A stretch of DNA of 61,703 bases, taken from NCBI GenBank assembly GCA_014874415.1, contig JACWAI010000084.1, forward strand, positions 1-61,703, written 5' to 3'. Positions 41,163-48,234 of this stretch are shown here, piece by piece (the stretch's first letter is position 1; the number at the start of each line of letters is the position of its first letter). A program made the position numbers and the translations under genes. The notes under the pieces were generated by a model. It worked only from the letters and a program-made list of their open reading frames with translations, was not told the DNA's origin and did not search any database. The DNA comes from Nitrososphaerales archaeon. GTDB lineage: Archaea > Thermoproteota > Nitrososphaeria > Nitrososphaerales > Gagatemarchaeaceae.

Positions 41163-41186
41163 AATTCTTCCTCGGGAGAATTTTGC
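41163..41186. terminator. Hairpin with T-run between convergent genes
   Basis: AATTCT...AGAATT (41163-41168 with 41177-41182) forms a small stem with a G/C-rich loop. It is followed by TTTT. It lies between the convergent dsrE-like and ArsR-type genes and could end both transcripts. Confidence 0.4.
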
Positions 41187-41204
41187 CCAGATCAGGCCAA
41201 AGGC

Positions 41205-41528
41205 CTAGGCGAGTATCTTGGCCTGGCCCATCCTGGTCTCGCGGACGACCGCATCGACCAAGTCGTAGGCCTTCAGGACCCTTTGGTCCACCAGTTTGTA
41301 GTACACTAGCCTTCCCTCTCGTCTGGTGCGCACTATGCCGAGCTTCCGCAGGAGCGAAAGCTGCTGCGAGACCGTGGATTGCGTCGCCCCCGTCTCGCTC
41401 ACCAGCCTAGAGACCGTCTTCTCCCCTTCCCTGAAGCCGTCCAGGATTGCGAGCCTCACTGGGTGGGAGAAAGTCTTGCAGAACTCGGCGTGAGCCTGAT
41501 AGATTTCCCAGGCCCGGTGATTCCTCAT
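41205..41528 (-). CDS. ArsR-family repressor, sHdrR-like
   Basis: This 107-residue winged-helix protein has AEFCKTFSHPVRLAILDGFREG, SETGATQSTVSQQLSLLRKLG and the wing RTRREGRLVYYK. It has one Cys (Cys17) and no CVC arsenic site. Bacterial shdr loci are controlled by an ArsR-type protein (sHdrR) that senses sulfane sulfur, so its position between the two sulfur operons suggests the same role. ATG 41528 lies downstream of the inverted repeat at 41555-41588, so it is probably autoregulated. Confidence 0.83.
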   Translation of the reverse strand: MRNHRAWEIYQAHAEFCKTFSHPVRLAILDGFREGEKTVSRLVSETGATQSTVSQQLSLLRKLGIVRTRREGRLVYYKLVDQRVLKAYDLVDAVVRETRMGQAKILA

Positions 41529-41554
41529 CCGTTAGGAGAGCGTCAGCTCTTCTT

Positions 41555-41588
41555 AATAATCGTTCTCCAAGGGTAAGAAGCGATTATT
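41555..41588. promoter_or_regulatory. Operator-like inverted repeat between the ArsR-type regulator and the apr operon
   Basis: AATAATCG at 41555-41562 and CGATTATT at 41581-41588 form an 8-base inverted repeat with an 18-base spacer. One arm overlaps the A-box of the regulator gene (minus strand, 27-34 bases from its ATG), the other the AT-rich box for the rightward apr promoter. Binding would repress both. Confidence 0.55.
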
Positions 41589-41674
41589 AATTCGAATATT
41601 CAGATATCTGCTCAGATGGAGCGGTCGCCCACACCGACCCGAAATGCCGGCAACTTTTCGAGAGGAGGCGCAGA

Positions 41675-42433
41675 GTAGGAACGCCAGCGATTGGTCTCCC
41701 CATAGCGAACGAGGTCATCGACATCGGAAGCTTCGTCATCCTGGCGTTCGTTGTCGTTGGAGTCTACTACAGGGTCAGGAACGGAGCGATTCATCACTTC
41801 GACCGATGGCAGTTGCTTCGGCCCCCGGCGGAACTGGCCGGGAAGGTGTCTTCGACAGGGACTACTGCCAGGAGCTTCTTCGTGGTCCTGCTGAGAGACG
41901 TATTCGCCACGAAAGTCCTCGGCACCTGCAGCAGGCTGAAGCGTGCGTCCCATCTGGCACTCTTCTGGGGCTTCGCTTTCCTTGGGATTTCCACGACGCT
42001 CGCGTTCATAACCGACCCCTCGAACACCGTGCTGTCTCTGACAGATCCCGTCAAATTGTTCGGGAACTCGGGAGGGATCCTGGTGGTCGTCGGTTTCATC
42101 CTGATGTTCTACGTCCGCTACAGGGAACAGGTTCCGATCTGGCGCCTGACCCGCTCCGACGTGTTCATGGTCACCCTCTTCCTCACCGTCATCACTGGCT
42201 TCGTCACGCAACAGGCTGTCTACTCCGCCAACGGCTCTGACCTGGTCTCGGACACCTTCTGGCTGCACATGGCCTTCGTGATAGTGCTGCTCGCGACGGC
42301 GCCGTTCACGAAGTTCTTCCACGCGATTTCGAAGCCAGTCTCGATACTCCATGAAGAGGTGGACGCCAAGCTCGGCAAGGAGCCGCTGCTGCCGATGGGG
42401 CCGGGAAACGCGAGGGAAACGGAGGGGAGCTGA
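41675..42433 (+). CDS. Second QmoC-like membrane subunit, 5' end probably shifted by one base
   Basis: The ~250-residue frame has five to six hydrophobic segments (first: VIDIGSFVILAFVVVGVYYR) and His/Arg positions like nitrate-reductase gamma and QmoC membrane subunits. The frame 41675 onward has no ATG, GTG or TTG before 41813 (TTG), which would drop the first helix. Just upstream, ATG 41616 opens 20 residues (ERSPTPTRNAGNFSRGGAE) and stops at TAG 41676; one missing G there would join the two into a single protein from ATG 41616. The stop overlaps the AprB start (TGATG). Confidence 0.65.
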   Translation, partial: VGTPAIGLPIANEVIDIGSFVILAFVVVGVYYRVRNGAIHHFDRWQLLRPPAELAGKVSSTGTTARSFFVVLLRDVFATKVLGTCSRLKRASHLALFWGFAFLGISTTLAFITDPSNTVLSLTDPVKLFGNSGGILVVVGFILMFYVRYREQVPIWRLTRSDVFMVTLFLTVITGFVTQQAVYSANGSDLVSDTFWLHMAFVIVLLATAPFTKFFHAISKPVSILHEEVDAKLGKEPLLPMGPGNARETEGS

Positions 42434-42885
42434 TGCCGACCTTCGTCGACCCAAACAAGTGCGACGGCTGCGGCAAGTGCGTCGACATCTGCCCCAGCGA
42501 CATCATGCACCTTTCCAACAGCATCGTCAGCGGGAGGAAGGCGTTCAACATAGAACCGAACTACTGTTGGGAGTGCTACTCTTGCGTGAAGGAGTGCCCC
42601 CAGCACGCCATCGACATGAGAGGGTACGCTGATTTCGCTCCGCTGAACCACAAGCTTACCGTCCTGAGGGACAAGGAGAAGAACGTGGTGAGCTGGAAGA
42701 TCAAGTACAGGAACGACATGAAGAACGAGTTCCAGTTCCCCATCCGCACCACCGCCTGGGGGTCCATATCGCCTCCTCAGAGCTTCCAGAATCCCTCCGA
42801 TGAAGAATTCAGGTCACAGCTGCTCGCACATGAGCCCGGATACCTGAAATCGGAGAGGGGGCTCGCAACGGCGACCAAGCCATGA
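42433..42885 (+). CDS. aprB: Adenylylsulfate reductase beta subunit
   Basis: This 150-residue protein has two [4Fe-4S] sites: Cys10, 13, 16, 20 (CDGCGKCVDICP) and Cys45, 48, 51, 55 (CWECYSCVKECP). The conserved tail ...AWGSISPP and length fit AprB. It transfers electrons between the alpha FAD and the membrane. It overlaps the previous membrane gene by one base and the alpha gene by four (ATGA), so the three are coupled. Confidence 0.93.
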   Translation: MPTFVDPNKCDGCGKCVDICPSDIMHLSNSIVSGRKAFNIEPNYCWECYSCVKECPQHAIDMRGYADFAPLNHKLTVLRDKEKNVVSWKIKYRNDMKNEFQFPIRTTAWGSISPPQSFQNPSDEEFRSQLLAHEPGYLKSERGLATATKP

Positions 42886-44714
42886 AGACCAAGACAGTCG
42901 ACTGCGACGTCCTGGTAGTCGGGGGAGGGATGGCAGGATGCGGCGCCGCCTACGAAGCCAGGTACTGGGGCCGGGACCTCAAGATCGTGGTGGTGGAGAA
43001 GGGGCACATCGAGAGGAGCGGGGCGGTCGCCATGGGTCTGTCGGCAATCAACTGTTACATGGGGATGCGCTGGAACGAGAACACCCCCGAGGACTTCGTG
43101 AAGTACACTAGGAACGACCTGATGGGACTCGTCAGGGAAGACCTGGTCTACGACATAGCTAGGCACGTCGATTCCACGGTGCACATGTTCGAGGAGTGGG
43201 GGCTCCCGATAATCTACGACGAGCAGACGAAGAGGTACAAGCGCGAAGGGAGGTGGCAGATACTGATACACGGAGAGTCGTATAAGCCCATAGTGGCAGA
43301 AGCCGCGACGAAGGCGGCCGACCAGGTCTACAACAGGGTGATGATTACCCACCTGTTGACCGACGCCGAGGACAGCAACAGGATAGCGGGGGCCGCCGGG
43401 ATAGGGGTGAGGGACGGTGCGCTCTACGTCTTCCGCGCCAAGGCTGTGATAGTCTCTGCGGGAGGCGCCACGCATGTGTTCAGGCCGAGGTCGGTGGGAG
43501 AAGGCGCTGGGAGGACCTGGTACTCTCCCTGGAGCACCGGCTCAGCCTATGCCCTGCTCATCGGGGTCGGAGCCGAGATGACGCAGATGGAGAACAAATT
43601 GGTGGTCACCCGGTTCAAGGACGGATACGGCCCGGTGGGGGCGTGGTTCCTGGCGTTGAAGGCGACGGCCTCCAACGCCTACGGCGAGGACTACGAACTG
43701 AAGTACAAGGAAGAGCAGCGCGCGCTCTATGGAAACTACGTCGACGCGAAGCCCTTCCCGACCTGCCTGAGGAACGACGCCATGCTCAGGGAGATCAAGG
43801 CAGGCCGAAGTCCCATATTCATTCATACAGAGAAGGTCCTCGACACCAGAGAGAAAGAAGAGCTGGGGCATGAAGACTTCCTCGACATGACCATGAGCCA
43901 GACAATCGTGTGGGCTTCCCAGAACATAGACCCGAAGAAGAGGCCCTCCGAGCTTCAGCCTTCCGAACCGTACATAATGGGCTCCCACGCGACCTGTTCG
44001 GGCGCCTGGGCGAGCGGCCCGTCGGACCTCTCGTCCAAGGACTACTTCTGGGGGTACAACAGGATGACGACTGTCCAGGGGCTCTTCGGAGCGGGGGACA
44101 CGATCGGCGGCTCCGCCCACAAGTTCTCGTCGGGATCTTTCACCGAGGGGAGACTAGCAGGCAAGGCGGCCGTCGCCTACATCAGGGAGAAGGCAGCGGA
44201 CAGGAGCCCGTCCCTGGCCGATGGAAAGACGGAGTCTTTGAAGGAGGAGATCTTCAAGCCCATGGAGACGTACAGGCTCGGGAAGAACATGATCACGGGG
44301 GGGACGGTGTCCCCGTTCTACCTGTACGCCGACCAGGGGGTCGTTCGCCTGGAGAAGATCATGGATGAGTACGTCGGCGGCTGGGGGTCGTTCTACATGA
44401 CCAACGAGGTGCTCCTGAACAGGGGGCTGGAGCTGCTGGGGATGCTGAAGGAGGACCTGGGCCAGCTCGGTGCGGAGAACCTTCACCAGCTGCAGAGGGC
44501 CTGGGAGCTGCACCACAGGGTCATGACCGCAGAGGCCGTCCTGCGCCACACCCTCTACAGGAAGGAGACGAGGTGGCCGGGCTACTGCTACAGGTCGGAC
44601 TACCCTGGTCTCGACGACAAGAACTGGCACGTCTTCGTCAACTCGAGGTATGACCCACGCACAGGCGAATGGTCGCTCTTCACCAGGCCCTACGTCCAAC
44701 TCATTGGCGGGTGA
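42882..44714 (+). CDS. aprA: Adenylylsulfate reductase alpha subunit
   Basis: This 610-residue flavoprotein has the FAD motif VLVVGGGMAGCGAAYEA, then ERSGAVAMGLSAINCYMG and ENKLVVTRFKDGYGPVGAWF, which carries the substrate-binding Arg, and GSHATCSGAWASGP and LFGAGDTIGGSAHKF. Length and motifs fit AprA. In the oxidising direction it joins sulfite and AMP to APS. It directly follows aprB and precedes sat with a 4-base GTGA overlap, so substrate channelling to Sat is likely. Confidence 0.95.
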   Translation: MKTKTVDCDVLVVGGGMAGCGAAYEARYWGRDLKIVVVEKGHIERSGAVAMGLSAINCYMGMRWNENTPEDFVKYTRNDLMGLVREDLVYDIARHVDSTVHMFEEWGLPIIYDEQTKRYKREGRWQILIHGESYKPIVAEAATKAADQVYNRVMITHLLTDAEDSNRIAGAAGIGVRDGALYVFRAKAVIVSAGGATHVFRPRSVGEGAGRTWYSPWSTGSAYALLIGVGAEMTQMENKLVVTRFKDGYGPVGAWFLALKATASNAYGEDYELKYKEEQRALYGNYVDAKPFPTCLRNDAMLREIKAGRSPIFIHTEKVLDTREKEELGHEDFLDMTMSQTIVWASQNIDPKKRPSELQPSEPYIMGSHATCSGAWASGPSDLSSKDYFWGYNRMTTVQGLFGAGDTIGGSAHKFSSGSFTEGRLAGKAAVAYIREKAADRSPSLADGKTESLKEEIFKPMETYRLGKNMITGGTVSPFYLYADQGVVRLEKIMDEYVGGWGSFYMTNEVLLNRGLELLGMLKEDLGQLGAENLHQLQRAWELHHRVMTAEAVLRHTLYRKETRWPGYCYRSDYPGLDDKNWHVFVNSRYDPRTGEWSLFTRPYVQLIGG

Positions 44715-45889
44715 AAGCAGTGGAAAACGTGTCGGCGCCAGGGGAACCCTACGGAGGCAGGCTGGTTGACCTCGCGGTACCAGCGGGCGTAGCCGAAGCA
44801 AAGCTGAAAGAAGCGGAAGAGCTGCCGAAGATTTCTCCATTCGTCGACTTCGTATATGACACGGAGAAGATCGCCATTGGCGCCTACTCGCCGCTGGAGG
44901 GGTTCATGGACTCGGCAACATTCCATTCCGTCACCCATGAGAGCCGGCTTCCGAAGGGCCTCCCCTGGACGATGCCAATTGTAATGGCGATTCCGAAGGA
45001 ACAGCTCATGGGTGCGAGTGAGGGGGACACTGTTTCTCTCGCCGACTGGAACGGCGAAATCTTCGCGATGCTGTCGCTGACCGAGATCTACGACCTCCCC
45101 AGGGAAGAGTTCGCCATGGGCGCCTATGGCACAACTGACCCGAACCATCCTAACGTCGGGGACGTCTTCAACAGCTATGGGGACAAGGCGGTCGCAGGGA
45201 AGGTGAGCCTCCTAAGGAGGCTGGAGCTCCCCACCGTCAGCAGCGAGATGACGCCCAAGGAGACGCGCGAGCTCTTCAGGGCCAAGGGGTGGAAGAACGT
45301 CGTCGCTTACCAGTGCAGGAACCCTCCTCACACAGCTCACGAGTACATCCAGAAGGTCTCCCTCGAAAGCTCGGACATCGATGGGCTCCTAGTTCATCCT
45401 GTCATCGGCCGCCTGAAGAAGGGAGACTACAGACCTGGCGTGATAATGGAAGCGTATCGCAAGGTGGTGGACGGATACTACCCGAAGGACAAAGTCGTGC
45501 TTACCTCCCTTTCCATAACCATGCGCTACGCAGGGCCCAAGGCTGCGCTCTTCCTTGCCATCGTACGCAAGAACTACGGGGCGACGCACTACATCGTCGG
45601 AAGGGACCAGGCGGGGGTCGGCAAGTACTACGAGCCCTACGCCTGCCACAGGATCTTCGACCAGTTCAACATAGGCATCACTCCTATGAAGTATCTTGAG
45701 ACGTTCTACTGCAGGGTCTGCCGGGCCATGGCCACCTCGAAGACGTGTCCGCACCCCGAAGCAGACCACCTAGCGGTTAGCCAGACGAGGATGAGACAGC
45801 TGCTGGCCGAAGGCAAAGAGCTCCCTACTGAAATCCTCAGACCTGAGGTCATCGAAGTCCTGAAGAGAGGAGATGTGGTGCTGACTTGA
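44711..45889 (+). CDS. sat: Sulfate adenylyltransferase (ATP sulfurylase)
   Basis: From GTG 44711 the protein has 392 residues. It has YQCRNPPHTAHEYIQKVSLE, the QxRNPxHxxH catalytic motif, and IVGRDQAGVGKYYEPYAC, the GRDHAG loop with His replaced by Gln. In sulfur oxidisers Sat runs APS + PPi to ATP + sulfate. The C-terminal Cys cluster ...FYCRVCRAMATSKTCPH could hold zinc as in some archaeal Sat. The next gene starts in its stop (TTGA). Confidence 0.93.
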   Translation: MKAVENVSAPGEPYGGRLVDLAVPAGVAEAKLKEAEELPKISPFVDFVYDTEKIAIGAYSPLEGFMDSATFHSVTHESRLPKGLPWTMPIVMAIPKEQLMGASEGDTVSLADWNGEIFAMLSLTEIYDLPREEFAMGAYGTTDPNHPNVGDVFNSYGDKAVAGKVSLLRRLELPTVSSEMTPKETRELFRAKGWKNVVAYQCRNPPHTAHEYIQKVSLESSDIDGLLVHPVIGRLKKGDYRPGVIMEAYRKVVDGYYPKDKVVLTSLSITMRYAGPKAALFLAIVRKNYGATHYIVGRDQAGVGKYYEPYACHRIFDQFNIGITPMKYLETFYCRVCRAMATSKTCPHPEADHLAVSQTRMRQLLAEGKELPTEILRPEVIEVLKRGDVVLT

Positions 45890-46440
45890 GGGGGCCCGGC
45901 GTGCCGGAGAATCTGGACGCACTCCTGGACGAGCCGATTGACACCTTCGTCTCCAGGACGTTCTTGAAGGTCCCTTCAGCCGAGACGGTCTCAAGCGCCG
46001 CAAGAAAGATGCAGATGCTGGGTTCCACGGAGGCGGTGGTGGTTCGAGCCGGAGTGCCGATTGGGATTCTTACCGAGCGGGACATCCTCTATGATGTGGT
46101 GGCGGCAGGCTTGGACCCCTCATCCACGAAGGTCGTTGATGTGATGTCGTCCCCCCTCGAGAGCGTCGAGTTCGGGAGCAAGATAAGAGACGCGATAGCA
46201 AAGATGATCGAAATGGGCGCGCGACGGCTGGGGGTGATCAGGAACGGAAAGCTCGTAGGTCTGGTGGTCCAGAAGAGCATCGTCTCGGGAGTCCTTCACG
46301 AGCATGTCCCCCTCGCCGAGCTTGCTTCGCCCGGAGAACTGCGGTGCCCCTATTGCGGAAATGGGTATGGCGAAGGCAGGGCGCTTTCCCGGCACATGGC
46401 CCTTGTACACCTCGGCCTGACCCAGGACGAGAAAACATGA
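45886..46440 (+). CDS. CBS-pair protein with C-terminal C2H2 zinc finger
   Basis: From TTG 45886 the 184-residue protein has two CBS motifs (FLKVPSAETVSSAARKMQ...GILTERDILYDVV and SSPLESVEFGSKIRDAIAKM...GLVVQKSIVSGV). The tail finger LRCPYCGNGYGEGRALSRHM ends ALVH. CBS pairs bind AMP/ATP, both of which are ligands or products of AprA and Sat. Translational coupling to sat by a 4-base overlap suggests an energy or AMP sensor regulating this pathway, through DNA or protein contact by the finger. That role is my inference. Confidence 0.8.
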   Translation: MRGPGVPENLDALLDEPIDTFVSRTFLKVPSAETVSSAARKMQMLGSTEAVVVRAGVPIGILTERDILYDVVAAGLDPSSTKVVDVMSSPLESVEFGSKIRDAIAKMIEMGARRLGVIRNGKLVGLVVQKSIVSGVLHEHVPLAELASPGELRCPYCGNGYGEGRALSRHMALVHLGLTQDEKT

Positions 46441-47718
46441 ATGACGACACTTCCTGACTTCGAACGTTTACAAACTCAGGATCGGCCAAGGCCGATCGTG
46501 TCGAGTTCAGGAGAAGGCAAGGCTCCTACCCCGTGGCTCACCAAGGATGTTCTGCTGATCTGTTTCTCGGCGTTCTTTGCCGACATGGGGTACCAGGCCG
46601 TGACGGCCATCTTCCCGTTGCTGATAGTGATCGACCTTGGCCAGCCCGCGTATGTCTACGGATTGCTTCTCGCTTTGAGCTACGGCGTGGGGTCGCTCTT
46701 CTCGCTGGTGGGCGGGAGGTTGGGAGACCGGCACGGGAGGAAGCCGATAGCCCTGCTCGGGAACCTGCTGATACCCCTCATGTCTGTGAGCGTCCTCTTC
46801 CCCGACGTCCTGGTGATCGGGGCTCTTTTCATCCTGGGATGGTGGGCGAGGTACTTCCGAACCCCGGCCAGGAGGGCCTGGCTCGTGGAGGTCTCGGACC
46901 CGGCCCAGAGATCCAGGATTTTCGGCTTCCTTCACGCCCTTGACGTGGGGGGAGGCATGATCGCGGTAGTTTACTCCGTGATCTTCGTTCTAGTCGGAGT
47001 GCCCCTGAGGGAGATAGTGCTCGTTACGGCGATTCCACTGCTTGTTTCCAGCGCGGCCCTTGTCCTCGCGGGGACGGAACCGAACAAAGAGTTCCTGGCT
47101 GCGACTTCGGCATCAGATGTGGGCGTCAAAAATCAGGAAGACGAAACGGAGAAGACGAACAGGTCCGTGTTCAGATGGATGCTGCTGTCCGCGACACTTT
47201 TCGGCTTCAGTTACTACGCGCTGGGGTTCCCAATCGTGACAGTCGCTCAGTCGCAAGGGAGCGCGGTGCTTGGGATAATCACATTCGGGATATACCTCGG
47301 CGTCTCGGCCGTCGCAGGATATCTCCTCGGCTCAATCCGGGCCAAGCGGCCCTTCAGGACCCTCTGGTCCTTCGGATATCTGGTCGCCGCCGCCTCCTCG
47401 TTTGTGATCGGTCTGTCCTATGCCTTCGGCTTCGGCCTGGGCGTGTATTACATCGGCGCGGCCGGGCTCGGCTTCGCCACCGGATCGGTCGAGACGTTCG
47501 AGCCTGTGCTGACATCGACGCTAGTAAAATCGAAGCAGCTGTCGACCGGGATGGGCTGGCTGAGCTCTAGCAGGGCGGTCGGGCTCTTCACCTCTAACAT
47601 CGTGATGGGGGCGCTTTTCACCTTTAGTGAATTCGGATCGTATCTCTACGCCGCAGCCACAGCTTTCGCCGCGGCGATGATCCTGCTGGCGGTCGAACTC
47701 AGGAAGAAAGTGCGCTAG
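46441..47718 (+). CDS. MFS-family transporter
   Basis: This 425-residue protein has twelve membrane helices. The A-motif GGRLGDRHGRKP follows helix 2, and a charged ~35-residue central loop (ATSASDVGVKNQEDETEKTN) separates the two halves. The substrate is unknown. It starts right after the stop of the CBS-finger gene, so it may be in the apr-sat operon and could handle a sulfur compound or an end product. Confidence 0.85.
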   Translation: MTTLPDFERLQTQDRPRPIVSSSGEGKAPTPWLTKDVLLICFSAFFADMGYQAVTAIFPLLIVIDLGQPAYVYGLLLALSYGVGSLFSLVGGRLGDRHGRKPIALLGNLLIPLMSVSVLFPDVLVIGALFILGWWARYFRTPARRAWLVEVSDPAQRSRIFGFLHALDVGGGMIAVVYSVIFVLVGVPLREIVLVTAIPLLVSSAALVLAGTEPNKEFLAATSASDVGVKNQEDETEKTNRSVFRWMLLSATLFGFSYYALGFPIVTVAQSQGSAVLGIITFGIYLGVSAVAGYLLGSIRAKRPFRTLWSFGYLVAAASSFVIGLSYAFGFGLGVYYIGAAGLGFATGSVETFEPVLTSTLVKSKQLSTGMGWLSSSRAVGLFTSNIVMGALFTFSEFGSYLYAAATAFAAAMILLAVELRKKVR

Positions 47719-47774
47719 GCGAACCGGCGCTCGCCGGCAGAATTCTTTTGTCCCCACCTGGGAGGTTCAGCCCC

Positions 47775-48137
47775 ATGAAGGTAGCAGTGGTGACAGACGA
47801 CGGTGTGACCGTTTCTCCTCACTTCGGCATGGCAAGGCATTATCTTGTCTACGAATTGGTCGGAGGATCAGTGAAGGGAAAGGAGAGCAGAGACAAGGCT
47901 GGGCACGTCCTCGGCGGAGGGCACGGACATGCGCAGGAGATGGCGACGCATAACACTATGCTCTCCAATGTAAGCGACTGCCAAGTCGTGATTGCAAGAG
48001 GGATGGGGAGACCGATGTACGAAGCGATCAGGAGTTCGGGCAAGGAAGCGTTCATTACGCGAATCCAGAGCGCCGACGACGCAGTCAAGTCTCTTGCTGA
48101 GGGGAGCCTAGACAACCACACCGAACTGCTGCACTAG
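47775..48137 (+). CDS. NifX/NafY-like (dinitrogenase Fe-Mo cofactor biosynthesis domain) protein
   Basis: From ATG 47775 the 120-residue protein opens KVAVVTDDGVTVSPHFGMARHYLVYEL and continues with a His/Gly loop GHVLGGGHGHAQEMATHN, then VIARGMGRPMYEAI. This is the single-domain NifX-like family found in archaea without nitrogenase, where it may bind metal cofactors. A His-rich loop could coordinate metal. It is a single gene with nothing nif around. Confidence 0.8.
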   Translation: MKVAVVTDDGVTVSPHFGMARHYLVYELVGGSVKGKESRDKAGHVLGGGHGHAQEMATHNTMLSNVSDCQVVIARGMGRPMYEAIRSSGKEAFITRIQSADDAVKSLAEGSLDNHTELLH

Positions 48138-48234
48138 AGACTGGGTACTCTGCTGCGTTGCTTCCTGCCCTCGAAGCAAACGGCGTCTGAGTGTATCTTT
48201 TAGTCACATTCTCCAGGCAGTAGCGGCCATCGCG

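Noticed and set aside
41612-42454. 280-codon open frame antisense to the apr membrane gene and aprB
   Set aside because: High-GC shadow of the coding strand: long but Arg/Glu/His-rich with no domain.
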